Part shown: positions 27,557 to 37,093 of the stretch, piece by piece
Numbering within the stretch: the first letter of the stretch is position 1
Layout of the letters: every line of letters starts with the position of its first letter
DNA from: Planctomycetaceae bacterium
GTDB taxonomy: Bacteria > Planctomycetota > Planctomycetia > Pirellulales > Pirellulaceae
Assembly (NCBI GenBank): GCA_027487485.1
Contig: JAIYDN010000084.1
Location: 124,001-188,000 of the forward strand
Reading direction: 5' to 3'
Length of the DNA: 64,000 nt
Notes under the pieces: generated by a model
What the model saw: only the letters and a program-made list of their open reading frames with translations
Told to the model about the DNA's origin: nothing
Database searches by the model: none
Made by a program: the position numbers and the translations under genes

Positions 27557-30500
27557 ATGGACATCGAACCCATTGATTCAAGTTCCGCTTCTGATTTGCC
27601 TGCCCCCAACTTTCCCGTCGTAGGAGTTGGAGCTTCTGCTGGTGGATTGGCTGCTTTTGAGGCCTTCTTTACGGGCATGCCTGAACTTGTCGAACCGGGA
27701 ATGGCTTTTGTCTTGGTGCAACATCTTGCACCTGACCACAAGAGTATCCTGGCTGATATCTTACGTCGCTGCACCAAAATGCAGGTCTTTGAAGTCGAAG
27801 ACGGAATGCTTGTGCAGCAAAATTGCGTCTATATCATTCCCCCCGACCGCGACATGGCGTTCTTAAACGGGACTCTGCAACTTTTGGAGCCTAGTGCCCC
27901 ACGAGGCCTTCGCTTGCCGATCGATTTCTTCTTTCGATCCTTGGCTCAGGATCATCGTTCGTTAGCGATCGGAATTATTCTCTCTGGTACCGGCAATGAC
28001 GGCACTCAGGGGATTCGCGCCATCAAAGCAGAGGGGGGAATGGTGATGGTCCAAAGCATTGAGTCCTGCGACTTTGATGGGATGCCTCGCAGCGTTATCA
28101 ACACCGGACTTGCAGACTACGAATTAGCACCGAAAGAGATGCCCGCTCAGTTGCTCACCTATACCAAGCACTCTTTAGGCCGTCTTGCAAAATCGTCTTC
28201 GCGCCCGGTTTTTAATGAAGAGAGTGCCATGAAAAAAGTCTTTGTGCTGCTTCGTGCACAGACGGGCCATGATTTTTCGCTCTATAAACCCAGCACCATT
28301 CATCGCCGTATCGACCGGCGTATGGCAGTCCACCAGATCGATGGCCTTGAGAACTATGTCAAGTATTTGCAACAGTCCCCTACCGAAGTGGAGACTTTGT
28401 TTCGTGAACTGCTGATCGGCGTTACGAACTTCTTCCGCGACCCCGAGGTTTTCCATGTCTTAGAGAGTCAGGTTATTCCTAAGATCTTTGCCGACAAGTC
28501 ACCTGGCTCTGTGATAAGGGTTTGGGTCTCAGGCTGCTCCACCGGTGAAGAAGCCTATTCAATCGCGATCCTGTTGCTGGAACACATGGAAGCGCTCAAG
28601 GCAAATTTCACCGTGCAGCTGTTTGCGACTGGTATCGATAGCCGGTCGATTGCGGCTGCTCGAGCAGGCGTGTACCCCGCAAGTATCGCATCGGATGTCA
28701 CGCCGGAACGACTCGCGCGATTCTTTACTTTGGAGGCGGACGGAAGCGTTTATCGCATCCACAAGACAGCCCGCGACTTGATTGTGTTTTCGGAACAGGA
28801 CGTTCTCAAAGACCCACCTTTTTCAAAGCTCGATTTGATCACATGCAGGAATCTTCTAATTTACATGGGGCTTCAGGCACAAAAGAGGCTTGTCCCTCTT
28901 TTTCACTATGCTTTAAAACCTGACGGGTTCCTTCTCTTGGGAACTTCCGAGGGGGTCGGCGAATTCGACAACTTGTTTAATGTTCTTGACCGCAAGGCAA
29001 AGTTGTACCGTCGCAAAGAACACATGCACGGCTTGCATCGAATGTCGATGGGGCGGTTTATGCCGCACCAAACGGGTACAGCAGAAGCAGTCCAATTTCC
29101 CGCGAAACAAGGGGTCGCCAAGTTGTCTACGACCGGAACAAAGTCGCTACGTGAAATCACCGAGCAAGCATTGCTGGACCAGGTTATTGCAGCTGGCATA
29201 TTGGTCAATCATCATGGAGACATTCTGTATTTGCATGGCCGTTCTGGCATGTTCCTGGAACCCAGTCCCGGCGAATCGGGTATCAACAATGTTCTCAAGA
29301 TGGCGCGACAAGGCTTGCGGCACGAACTAACGTCCAGCCTTCACAAAGCCGCAGGAACTCGAACCACGATTTCCTGTCCTGGCATAAGCGTTAAAACCAA
29401 CGGTCACTTCACGACTGTCAACCTGACCGTTCGTCCGGTGAACACACCGGGGGTTGCAGATTCTTCTTTGTTTTTAGTCATTCTGGAAGAAGCCCCCCTT
29501 ACCGCGCCGGCGTCGTTACCCGAAGTCGCCGCGAACAACCAAGCTGCTACTTCGAACGAAAACTCATCCTTCACAACCGACGCGTTGATCGCTTCTCTTC
29601 GGGCCGAATTGCGTTCCAAGGAAGAGTACTTGCAGTGCACGATCGAGGAACTGGAAAGCTCCTCGGAAGAACTAAAATCTTCCAACGAAGAGATGCAGGC
29701 AGTGAACGAAGAACTGCAATCCACGAACGAAGAAATGGAAACATCCAAAGAGGAATTGCAGTCGGTTAACGAAGAACTGGCGACCGTGAACACGGAATTG
29801 CAAACCAAGGTCAACGACCTGTCACGAGCCAATAATGACATGAATAACTTGCTCGCCGGCACTGGGATTGGCACAGTGTTCGTCGACCATCAGCTGCGGA
29901 TCATGCGATTCACCCCCGCAGCCAGTTCCATTATCAACCTAATCCTCAGCGACGTTGGTCGCCCTGTCGCTCACATCGTTTCCAACCTTGCAGGTTACAC
30001 CAATCTCGTGCACGACGTAAAGCGTGTGCTCGATACGCTTGTGGCACAAGAAACCGAGGTGCAGACTATCGATGGTAAAAACTATACCATGCGAATTCAG
30101 CCCTACCGGACCAAGGAAAACGTCATTGAGGGTGCAGTGATTTCATTTGTGGATATTACCGATATCGTGAAGACCCGTAACGCACTGTTAAAGGCAAACG
30201 ACTTACTCCGATTGGCCGTAGTCGTCCGCGATGCACAAGACGCGATCACCGTGCAGGATCTTGAAGGGGAGATAATTGCCTGGAACCCTGGTGCAGTCCG
30301 TCTCTACGGATGGAGCGAAGCGGAAGCATTGGAGATGAACGTGCGATCCCGGATTCCCGAGTCGTTGCACGAAACGGAGCTTGCGATGATTGTGAAGCTT
30401 AGCCGGGCGGAGCTGATGGACTCTTACACGGCGAAGCGACTTACCAAATCAGGACAGTGCCTCGAGGTCTCGGTTACCTCCACTGCCCTGATGAACGAAT

Positions 30501-30559
30501 CCGGAAAGGTCTATGCAATCGCAACGACCGAACGAGCCCGACGAAACGAGACGTCATGA
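27557..30559 (+). CDS. CheB-CheR-PAS fusion (chemotaxis methylesterase/methyltransferase)
   Basis: Protein of 1000 residues. CheB methylesterase domain at about 20-200, with Ser in GVGASAGGLAA, His in VQHLAPDHKS and Asp in GTGNDGTQG. CheR methyltransferase at about 215-480, with VSGCSTGEEAYS for SAM binding and CRNLLIYM. A long coiled coil (about 665-760) of repeated EELQS/SNEE units follows, then two PAS domains to the C-terminus. CheB normally has an N-terminal receiver; here it is absent, as in other CheB/CheR fusions. The family acts with hybrid kinases in signalling whose targets are often not chemoreceptors. The stop overlaps the start of the downstream kinase (ATGA), so translation is coupled. 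Confidence 0.93.
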   Translation: MDIEPIDSSSASDLPAPNFPVVGVGASAGGLAAFEAFFTGMPELVEPGMAFVLVQHLAPDHKSILADILRRCTKMQVFEVEDGMLVQQNCVYIIPPDRDMAFLNGTLQLLEPSAPRGLRLPIDFFFRSLAQDHRSLAIGIILSGTGNDGTQGIRAIKAEGGMVMVQSIESCDFDGMPRSVINTGLADYELAPKEMPAQLLTYTKHSLGRLAKSSSRPVFNEESAMKKVFVLLRAQTGHDFSLYKPSTIHRRIDRRMAVHQIDGLENYVKYLQQSPTEVETLFRELLIGVTNFFRDPEVFHVLESQVIPKIFADKSPGSVIRVWVSGCSTGEEAYSIAILLLEHMEALKANFTVQLFATGIDSRSIAAARAGVYPASIASDVTPERLARFFTLEADGSVYRIHKTARDLIVFSEQDVLKDPPFSKLDLITCRNLLIYMGLQAQKRLVPLFHYALKPDGFLLLGTSEGVGEFDNLFNVLDRKAKLYRRKEHMHGLHRMSMGRFMPHQTGTAEAVQFPAKQGVAKLSTTGTKSLREITEQALLDQVIAAGILVNHHGDILYLHGRSGMFLEPSPGESGINNVLKMARQGLRHELTSSLHKAAGTRTTISCPGISVKTNGHFTTVNLTVRPVNTPGVADSSLFLVILEEAPLTAPASLPEVAANNQAATSNENSSFTTDALIASLRAELRSKEEYLQCTIEELESSSEELKSSNEEMQAVNEELQSTNEEMETSKEELQSVNEELATVNTELQTKVNDLSRANNDMNNLLAGTGIGTVFVDHQLRIMRFTPAASSIINLILSDVGRPVAHIVSNLAGYTNLVHDVKRVLDTLVAQETEVQTIDGKNYTMRIQPYRTKENVIEGAVISFVDITDIVKTRNALLKANDLLRLAVVVRDAQDAITVQDLEGEIIAWNPGAVRLYGWSEAEALEMNVRSRIPESLHETELAMIVKLSRAELMDSYTAKRLTKSGQCLEVSVTSTALMNESGKVYAIATTERARRNETS

Positions 30560-32448
30560 AGCCAATATCGAAATCACAGGCTTCCATCGCGAAATTAAGG
30601 CAGCAAGCCGAAGAGTCCCTTGATGCGAAAGCGAAATCGCAACAGGGTGATCAAGCAGCGATCTCAGCTCACGACGCACTTGCCATGCTTCATGAACTAC
30701 AGGTTCAGCAAATCGAATTAGAACTACAAAACGAAGAACTGCGACGCGTCCAAGCAGAACTGGAAGAATCCCGAAGCCAATTTTTCGATCTCTACGATCT
30801 TGCGCCGGTTGGTTATTGCGAAGTCAGTAAAGAGGGAACGATCCTGAAGGCAAACCTGGCCCTCGCGACTCTCCTGGACATGAAACGTAACGAGCTGGTA
30901 AACCTGCCGCTGTTTCGCATCATTCTGGAAGAAGATCAGAACCAATTTTACCATCTCAAAAAAGAGATATTCGCCACCGCAGCGGTTCGAAACACAGAGT
31001 TAGCCGCTCCAACACGCACTTGTGATTTGCGATTGATTCGAAGCAACGGTTCAACCGTTTGGATAAGCCTCCGAGCTAATGTTACGACCAGCTACAGCGG
31101 CGAAACAACGCTCAACGTGGTAGCAACGGATATCAGCGAGCGAAAGCAATCGGAGCAAAGCTTGAAATTGGCTTATGCCGCTGCCGAAGTCGCCAGCCGA
31201 TCCAAGAGCGAATTTCTTGCCAACATGAGCCATGAGATCCGCACCCCTCTGACTGCGATCCTCGGCTTCGCCGATTTGCTTGCCGAGAATGAGGCAGCTC
31301 ATCAATCGCCAGAATATCGAGCTCAAATCCATGAAACGATCAAAAACGCTGGAGCGCACCTGCTGACAGTGATCAATGATATTCTCGACCTGTCTAAAAT
31401 CGAAGCAGACAAGTTTACGATCGAACGAGTTGACACCGCATTGATTGGAATTCTCGCGGAAGTGGAGAATCTGATGCTTCCATCCGCATCTGCGAAGGGA
31501 CTTGTTCTCAACACATGCCTGACAAGCCAGTTGCCGGAATACATTCTTTGCGATCCAACTCGGCTGAGACAAATCCTGATGAACCTCGTTAGCAATGCGA
31601 TCAAGTTTACCGATACAGGACACGTCACGATATTAGCGGGTACTAGTACCGTTGGTGGCACTACTTCCGATGGGATGCCACAGTTGGTAATCGACATTGT
31701 GGACACCGGCCTTGGCTTGACCATCGATCAAACCCAACGATTGTTTAAGCCCTTTGGACAAGCGGATAGTTCTGTGACTCGCAAGCATGGGGGAACAGGC
31801 CTCGGGTTGGTCGTCTGCAAACGTCTCGCAAATATACTGGGTGGGGACGTTAAACTGATACGTTCCGAGCCCGGACAGGGGTCATGCTTCCGATTGGTAT
31901 TGCCTCTTGAGCGAATTCCTAACTGCGCCATGTTGAGCGAGCTGCCTCCAAAATGCGATCCGAAACAACCACTGCCTATTTCGCCGATGCCGAAACTCAC
32001 GGGACGGGTGCTCCTGGCAGAGGATGGTTTGGACAATCAACGTCTCATTGCTTTTGTCATGCGAAAGGCAGGGGTGACCATCGAGACTGCCGAGAATGGC
32101 TGCATCGCTCTGCAAAAGCTCGAACAAGCCGCAAGCGATGGAATACCCTTCGACTTACTGCTGACCGATATGCAAATGCCAGAGTTGGACGGTTACAGTC
32201 TTGCCAGAATCCTACGAAAGAACGGCAGTTCCATTCCAATCGTCGCATTGACGGCACATGCCATGTCAGAAGATCGACAGAAATGTATGGACGCGGGGTG
32301 CGACGATTACGTTTCCAAGCCTATCGATAAATCGTTACTGATCGCAACATGCGCTGCTTGGTTAGGCAAGCTAGGTGGGCCCCAAATGCCGAAATACGAG
32401 CCAACAAAAAGCGAAACACCCGATCACAATCGACCGTCGCTCTCGTAG
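30556..32448 (+). CDS. Soluble hybrid histidine kinase (PAS-HisKA-HATPase-REC)
   Basis: Kinase of 630 residues with no membrane segment. A short N-terminal coiled coil contains the same ELQVQQIELELQNEEL-type heptads as many planctomycete PAS kinases. PAS/PAC about 75-195; HisKA with SHEIRTP (His near 225); HATPase_c with NLVSNAIKF and GGTGLGL; receiver with AEDG (about 487), TDMQMPELDG (phospho-Asp near 537) and YVSKPIDK (about 587). The ATG overlaps the stop of the CheB-CheR fusion by one base, so the two proteins are made together and probably form one signalling unit. The final receiver suggests an Hpt relay; no Hpt gene is nearby. Confidence 0.93.
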   Translation: MKPISKSQASIAKLRQQAEESLDAKAKSQQGDQAAISAHDALAMLHELQVQQIELELQNEELRRVQAELEESRSQFFDLYDLAPVGYCEVSKEGTILKANLALATLLDMKRNELVNLPLFRIILEEDQNQFYHLKKEIFATAAVRNTELAAPTRTCDLRLIRSNGSTVWISLRANVTTSYSGETTLNVVATDISERKQSEQSLKLAYAAAEVASRSKSEFLANMSHEIRTPLTAILGFADLLAENEAAHQSPEYRAQIHETIKNAGAHLLTVINDILDLSKIEADKFTIERVDTALIGILAEVENLMLPSASAKGLVLNTCLTSQLPEYILCDPTRLRQILMNLVSNAIKFTDTGHVTILAGTSTVGGTTSDGMPQLVIDIVDTGLGLTIDQTQRLFKPFGQADSSVTRKHGGTGLGLVVCKRLANILGGDVKLIRSEPGQGSCFRLVLPLERIPNCAMLSELPPKCDPKQPLPISPMPKLTGRVLLAEDGLDNQRLIAFVMRKAGVTIETAENGCIALQKLEQAASDGIPFDLLLTDMQMPELDGYSLARILRKNGSSIPIVALTAHAMSEDRQKCMDAGCDDYVSKPIDKSLLIATCAAWLGKLGGPQMPKYEPTKSETPDHNRPSLS

Positions 32449-32562
32449 TTCCTTATCTCGCACGCCGCACTCGATGGCTTCTTGCCAATCAAGTGCTTGA
32501 AGTGTGATATTCTGTGACCGAAGGATCCTTCGAAGCTTTGTTAGTTAAAAGCGGCTTATCAA

Positions 32563-34038
32563 CTATGCATCGAGACTGATGGTCACCGTCTTGGATTCGG
32601 TATAAGCCTTTAGGCCTTCTTCCCCAAGCTCGCGTCCTTGACCGCTCATCTTAAAACCACCAAAGGGTGCAGCGGCATCGAAAACGTCATAGCAGTTTAC
32701 CCATACCGTGCCAGCTCGGACACGTCGAGCAAAGTCATGTGCTCGGGTTAAATCCCGAGTCCAAACCGCAGCTGCAAGTCCGTAGAACGTACTGTTCGCA
32801 CGCTGAATAAGATCGTCCCAGTCTTCGAACGTGAGAACGGACATCACCGGTCCAAAGATTTCATCTTGGGCGATGGCCATGGAATCCGTGACTCCATCAA
32901 ACACGGTCGGTTGTACGAAGTAACCAGTGTCACCGAAACGTTCACCGCCCGAAACACACTTAGCTCCGTCCGCGTGCCCTTTCTCGATGTAGCTCATGAT
33001 TTTGTCGTATTGAGCCCTGTCAACTTGTGGGCCTTGTTCGGTTTCCATCGAGAATGGATTTCCGAGTTTTCGATTTTTGGTTAGCTTCGTAAGCTTATCG
33101 ATAAACTCATCGTGAACTCGTTTTTCCACGAAGACTCGGCTGCCCGCACAACAACATTGTCCCTGATTCAAGAACAGCCCAACGTAGGCTCCCATGGCCG
33201 CTTTGTCCAAATTGGCGTCTCCAAGAACGACATTAGGGCTCTTGCCCCCAAGTTCAAAGGTCAGGCGTTTCAGAGTTTCAGCCGATTCACGCATGATGAT
33301 TTGAGCCGTTCGGTGCTCGCCCGTGAACGCAATTTTGTCGACTCCAGGATGCGCCACCAACGAGCCGCCCGCAGTGGGGCCAAAGCCTGGTACCACGTTA
33401 ATGACCCCATCAGGTATCCCGGCATCTTGAGCCAACTGGGCCATGCGTAAGCAAGTCAGCGGTGTTTGTTCGGCTGGCTTCATCACGATCGTGCAACCGG
33501 CAGCCAGTGCCGGGCCCCATTTCCAAGCGGTCATCAGCATCGGAAAATTCCAAGGGATGATCTGGCCAGCAACCCCGACAGCTTCGCGTCGTGTGTAGGT
33601 AAAATAGTTCCCGCGAATTGGAATAGTAGATCCATGAATCTTGTCAGCGTAGCCCGCGTAGTAACGGAGCACGTCAATGACCAGCGGCAAGTCAGCATAA
33701 CGAGCTTCGCGAATGGGCTTGCCGTTATCCAATGTCTCCAGTGCAGCCAGCTCATCGATCTCGTTCTCGATCAAGTCGGCCAATCGAAACATGATTCGAC
33801 CTCGATCGCGTGCATCCATTCGACTCCATGGCCCGCGTTCAAAGGCTTTCCTGGCGGCTTGGACGGCCGCGTCGATGTCTGCCTTGTCCCCCTCTGCAAC
33901 TTCACAAATCACTTGCTCGGTCGCTGGGTTAATCGTCTCAAAGGTCTTCCCGGAAACAGCGGGACGCCACTGACCATCAATAAAACATTCCGTATGTTGA
34001 ATCTTGGGAGGGGCAACGAGTTCTGCTACAGACGCCAT
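32563..34038 (-). CDS. Aldehyde dehydrogenase family protein
   Basis: NAD(P)-dependent ALDH of 491 residues. The catalytic Glu lies in [11 protein letters not shown] (about 263) and the nucleophilic Cys in [11 protein letters not shown] (about 296); [10 protein letters not shown] and the C-terminal [16 protein letters not shown] are typical of the class 1/2 family. At the nucleotide-binding loop the common FTGSTEVG reads FTGEHRTAQ, a variant to note. It oxidises aldehydes to carboxylates; substrate unknown. An AGGAGC ribosome-binding site lies about 10 bases before the ATG. It is isolated, with a repeat-rich 745-bp region upstream. Confidence 0.92.
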   Translation of the reverse strand: MASVAELVAPPKIQHTECFIDGQWRPAVSGKTFETINPATEQVICEVAEGDKADIDAAVQAARKAFERGPWSRMDARDRGRIMFRLADLIENEIDELAALETLDNGKPIREARYADLPLVIDVLRYYAGYADKIHGSTIPIRGNYFTYTRREAVGVAGQIIPWNFPMLMTAWKWGPALAAGCTIVMKPAEQTPLTCLRMAQLAQDAGIPDGVINVVPGFGPTAGGSLVAHPGVDKIAFTGEHRTAQIIMRESAETLKRLTFELGGKSPNVVLGDANLDKAAMGAYVGLFLNQGQCCCAGSRVFVEKRVHDEFIDKLTKLTKNRKLGNPFSMETEQGPQVDRAQYDKIMSYIEKGHADGAKCVSGGERFGDTGYFVQPTVFDGVTDSMAIAQDEIFGPVMSVLTFEDWDDLIQRANSTFYGLAAAVWTRDLTRAHDFARRVRAGTVWVNCYDVFDAAAPFGGFKMSGQGRELGEEGLKAYTESKTVTISLDA

Positions 34039-34190
34039 GAGAGGGCTCCTAATCGAATGAATTGAGAGGGTGAACTATTTCCAAAATCGCCACAAGTATA
34101 TCGAAAACTGGCCCATGCCGATACTCAAGGCAAAGTTGTCGCGGCCCAGCTAGGAAATGTCACCAACTATCTAAGAAAGAACCCATTTTG

Positions 34191-34273
34191 GAACCACGGA
34201 ACACACCGAACACACGGAATTGAAGACCTAAAAGCCAAGCTGCTTTTCCGTGTGTTCCGTGTATTCCGTGGTT
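34191..34273. repeat. 83-bp hairpin repeat, copy 1
   Basis: Ends AACCACGGAACACACCGAAC and its near inverse TTCCGTGTATTCCGTGGTT form a long hairpin built from CACGGA/TCCGTG units. The second copy at 34624-34706 is nearly identical (a few substitutions). The 34039-34784 gap contains no gene, only these repeats and the inverted arms at 34307-34500. Confidence 0.85.
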
Positions 34274-34306
34274 ATACGATATCATAGCCCAGAGGGCGAT
34301 ATCATT

Positions 34307-34500
34307 GCCCGGAGGGCGGCATTTCCTTGCCGGCGACGTGAGCCTCCGGACTCCAGCGCAACGGATTGTTAAGCCTGGAGGGCGACACAGAGGGTCCCTG
34401 CTTGACAGACTGATAAATATGTCGCCCTCCGGGCTTGGGCCATGAATCACCTAGTTTCCGGCGACTCACGTCGCCGGCAGGGAAATGCCGCCCTCCGGGC
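34307..34500. repeat. 36-bp inverted arms, GCCCGGAGGGC type
   Basis: The left arm at 34307-34342 begins GCCCGGAGGGCGGCATTTCC; the right arm at 34465-34500 is its reverse complement with one mismatch. About 120 bp lie between them, and the interior repeats shorter GGAGGGCGAC/GTCGCCCTCC pieces. The whole sits between the two 83-bp hairpin copies. Confidence 0.8.
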
Positions 34501-34623
34501 TAAGAGCGAAAAGAAAGCCTGTCAGATTAAGACCGTCTCGTGGTTGGCGGTCAGGAAACTTGGCAAGAGGCCGTGTTTGGTTTTTTCTGTGGCTAAAAAA
34601 ACTATCCAAAACAACCAATCATG

Positions 34624-34706
34624 GAACCACGGAACACACCGAACACACGGAATTGAAGACCCAAAAGCCAGGCTGCTTTTCCGTGTGTTCCGTGTATTCC
34701 GTGGTT
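34624..34706. repeat. 83-bp hairpin repeat, copy 2
   Basis: Same length and same orientation as copy 1 at 34191-34273, differing at only a few bases (for example CCAGGCTGC against CCAAGCTGC in the loop). It ends 78 bp before the TrmH-family gene's stop codon. Confidence 0.85.
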
Positions 34707-34752
34707 ATAAGCACGAGTCACAAACGAACTTCGGTGCATCCAGCGCGCCACT

Positions 34753-34787
34753 CCGTAACTGCGTCCAAAGCGACTTGTTACGACCTA
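34753..34787 (-). repeat. A-module palindromic repeat at the 3' end of the TrmH-type gene
   Basis: On the minus strand it reads GTAGGTCGTAACAAGTCGCT followed by TTGGACGCAGTTACGG, matching the copies at 54464, 59181 and 62131. Its leading GTAGG supplies the TAG stop codon of the rRNA methyltransferase-like gene. Confidence 0.8.
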
Positions 34788-35630
34788 CACACCAATTCGC
34801 TGCTGACGTCGCGCCTCATAAAGCACAATCCCGGCGGATACCGATGGGCTCATCTGCGTCGACTGATGATTCGCTGTTGGATTATTCGTCGCTGGAAGGT
34901 TCTGGCTTGGAATGCAAACTCGTTGATCGCACAATGCCATCAGATTGGCATCGAGCCCATGAATATCGCTGCCAACCAAAAGTCCTAACGGGACGTTTAA
35001 ACCAACGTGATCGATCGCCTGGGTCGAAGCAGGATCAACGGCTAACAAAGTCAGCCCAAGCTCCTTCAATCGCTTCGCGGTGTTCAGAAGATCCGAAGAT
35101 TGGACGATAGAGAGATGATTGACTGCGCCTGAACTCAAGCGAGAAACTTGGGTGGTGACTTGACACTGACAGAACTCGCCCACAAAAACAGACCCTACGC
35201 CTGCATGTTTGCAACATCGTAGCAGCGAAGCAAAATTAAAAACGTCCTGCACTCGATCGATCAACACTGCGATCGGCTTAGCTGCGACAGGCAGTGCCGA
35301 ATGATCAGCAACGAGCGTCTTCTCAAAGTTCTCTAAGGTGTCGTAGGGGTATTTCGATACTCTGGCAACAATCCCTTGATGATCGGTAGTTTGAGCCAGT
35401 TCGGTTAGCTTTTGGCTTGTCATCACTTCCAGTTCGACCCCGTTGGCTTTTTGTTTAGCCAAGAAGTCCTTGTTTTGTGCAAGCACCTCCTCGGTCACGA
35501 ACAGCTCATACACTCGCCATCGACCGACTTCTAAAGTCTCGAAAACTCCGCTACGACCCCAAAGCCAATTCAACGACTTACGAACTGCCGGGTTGGCTTT
35601 CCTGAACTTTTTCGCTGATTGTTTCGCCAT
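34785..35630 (-). CDS. TrmH/SpoU-family RNA 2'-O-methyltransferase
   Basis: SPOUT-fold methyltransferase of 281 residues. An N-terminal substrate-binding domain (about 1-110; LWGRSGVFETLEVGRWRVYEL, then TDHQGIVARV) resembles RlmB/TrmH proteins. The catalytic domain shows IAVLIDRVQDVFNFASLLRC (motif 1), a LLVGSDIHGLD variant of motif 2, and PSVSAGIVLYEARRQQ (motif 3). Between motifs 2 and 3 about 15 extra residues, rich in Asn, Thr and Gln, are inserted. Likely methylates a ribose in 23S rRNA (Gm2251-type) or tRNA. The stop codon lies inside a palindromic repeat, so the original C-terminus may have been altered. Confidence 0.85.
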   Translation of the reverse strand: MAKQSAKKFRKANPAVRKSLNWLWGRSGVFETLEVGRWRVYELFVTEEVLAQNKDFLAKQKANGVELEVMTSQKLTELAQTTDHQGIVARVSKYPYDTLENFEKTLVADHSALPVAAKPIAVLIDRVQDVFNFASLLRCCKHAGVGSVFVGEFCQCQVTTQVSRLSSGAVNHLSIVQSSDLLNTAKRLKELGLTLLAVDPASTQAIDHVGLNVPLGLLVGSDIHGLDANLMALCDQRVCIPSQNLPATNNPTANHQSTQMSPSVSAGIVLYEARRQQRIGV

Positions 35631-35830
35631 TCGCTCGTTGATTCTTCCTTTGCGATCTTTCTGACCTTAGAAAACCGTTTTTGCCCGTATCTATAGGCAA
35701 TGGTCTGAGGCCGTAATGCAGAAGTATAATCTCAATCGCAATGCATTCATCGTCGATCGTAGACTTGCTGCCAAAATTCGTCGCTGCATTAACTTTGGCA
35801 ACAGGGCTCCACTTGCGAGAATCGCAACAC

Positions 35831-36280
35831 TTATGTCGGCATCTCTGCTTTTTTATGGATTCGCTTCCAGCCTACGATGCTTGCTTCAACCATAAAAAAC
35901 AGCAGCAAGCCAAACGGCCCCAAGAGAAAAGTAGCCGCAAGAATTGGAATTTGGATCAGTCGATGAATCGACTTCAGTTGACTCTGCTCAGCGATCCATA
36001 ACCCAACAAAGAGATCAAAAGCCAGATAATGCACCCAAGCAGCAAACATCACCGCATCGTACTCGAAGAGCTTTTGGACTTGTTCGAGCGTCGCAAAACC
36101 GCCTCCTTCCACATCTGACGAGAAGAAGAAAAGTACGCAAGAATAAACCATGCATAAGCCCGCAATCGCAATTCGACGCAGTCCCGTCAACAGCCATGCA
36201 TAACGAGGCAAAAACAGAAGAGCTAACCAGCATACCAACGCGAAGGTGTTGGCGACCTTAAACGCATCTCCCCAATCCAT
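35831..36280 (-). CDS. ABA4-like membrane protein
   Basis: Four-helix membrane protein of 149 residues similar to the ABA4-like (DUF4281) family: ALVCWLALLFLP at the start, the YDAVMFAAWVHYLAFDLFVGLWI motif in the third helix, and PILAATFLLGPFGLLLFF in the last helix. In plants ABA4 is needed for neoxanthin formation; bacterial members have no proven role. Its neighbour on the same strand, the RNA methyltransferase, is about 200 bp downstream. No carotenoid genes are in the window. The upstream 36281-36615 gap contains only a long palindrome at 36393. Confidence 0.72.
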   Translation of the reverse strand: MDWGDAFKVANTFALVCWLALLFLPRYAWLLTGLRRIAIAGLCMVYSCVLFFFSSDVEGGGFATLEQVQKLFEYDAVMFAAWVHYLAFDLFVGLWIAEQSQLKSIHRLIQIPILAATFLLGPFGLLLFFMVEASIVGWKRIHKKAEMPT

Positions 36281-36392
36281 ACTCCAGCTCGACTTTCCTG
36301 AGAACCCAGAACCTTCGTAAGCAATCCCTGCGAAAAAATCTCACAGTGCACGAACCGGTGTCACCCTACCGGGATGTTCCTAAGAATCTATT

Positions 36393-36465
36393 TGAGCCGC
36401 GGGCGCTAGCCGCGGCAAGTGTCATTGGTACCCAATCCGTATCGCGGCTAGCGCCCACGACTCAA
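36393..36465. repeat. Long palindrome with GGGCGCTAGC arms
   Basis: Left arm GAGCCGCGGGCGCTAGCCGC and right arm GCGGCTAGCGCCCACGACTC pair almost throughout, around about 27 bases. A partial relative (GGCGCTAGCCGCGAC) occurs at about 49111. REP-like element or transcription terminator; nothing else was seen in the 36281-36615 gap. Confidence 0.7.
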
Positions 36466-36615
36466 GTGGAAAACTGCTTACAAACGCGGAGCGGTTCAAG
36501 TTGAGTTCAAGTTGAAAAAAGTGTCCGCTACACTTTCCGAACCATTCGCGGTTAAGATACTGGTTCGCAAATGGACCGCATTCAATCCAAAACTCAACCA
36601 ATAAGGACCCTCATT

Positions 36616-37032
36616 ATGTTGTTTCGGCGTACCCTGACTATGGCATCGATCATGCTTGTTGCGTTCGCATCGAGCGTTTTAACTGGGTTTGCGATCGACC
36701 ACACCAGCGATTCGCTCGATGTGGTGAAGGAGCGAGTTAAAGAGAAGAAGGCTGTTTTGGTCGATGTTCGCGACCTAGTCGAATGGAATGCGGGGCATGT
36801 GAAAGGGGCCGTGCACCTTCCTTTTCGCGACCTGCAAGACAAGCTCGACAAGGACAAGATTCGCGAGAAGCTGGGCAAAGACGTAATTGTCTACACGTAT
36901 TGTGTCGTCGGGTTTCGATCCTTAAAGTCTGGGCCATTCTTGGAAAAGGCAGGCTACGATGTGCGACCACTCAAGCCTGGTTACGAAGAACTGCTCAAGG
37001 CCGGTTTCGAGAGCGAGAAACCAGAGAAGTAA
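36616..37032 (+). CDS. Exported rhodanese-like protein
   Basis: Single-domain rhodanese of 138 residues with an N-terminal signal or anchor segment (MASIMLVAFASSVLTGFA). The motifs VLVDVRDLVEWNAGHVKGAVHLP and YTYCVVGFRS are present, with the persulfide-forming Cys near residue 95. It would carry sulfane sulfur in the periplasm. AAGGACCC lies 9 bases before the ATG at 36616, which is preferred over an ATG at 36571. The next gene, 61 bp downstream, is a YeiH-type transporter linked to sulfur compounds in annotation, so the pair may handle reduced sulfur. Confidence 0.87.
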   Translation: MLFRRTLTMASIMLVAFASSVLTGFAIDHTSDSLDVVKERVKEKKAVLVDVRDLVEWNAGHVKGAVHLPFRDLQDKLDKDKIREKLGKDVIVYTYCVVGFRSLKSGPFLEKAGYDVRPLKPGYEELLKAGFESEKPEK

Positions 37033-37093
37033 GGCTGACTACCAGCAATCTACGGAGCCCGACTTTTTAGAAAATCTCTTACGCTAAAGTACA

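Noticed and set aside
34442-35110. Plus-strand frame of 222 codons over the repeat block
   Set aside because: It spans the hairpin repeats and continues antisense into the TrmH-type gene.
35741-36001. Small plus-strand open frame of 86 codons
   Set aside because: It runs antisense into the ABA4-like gene and has no protein-like features.
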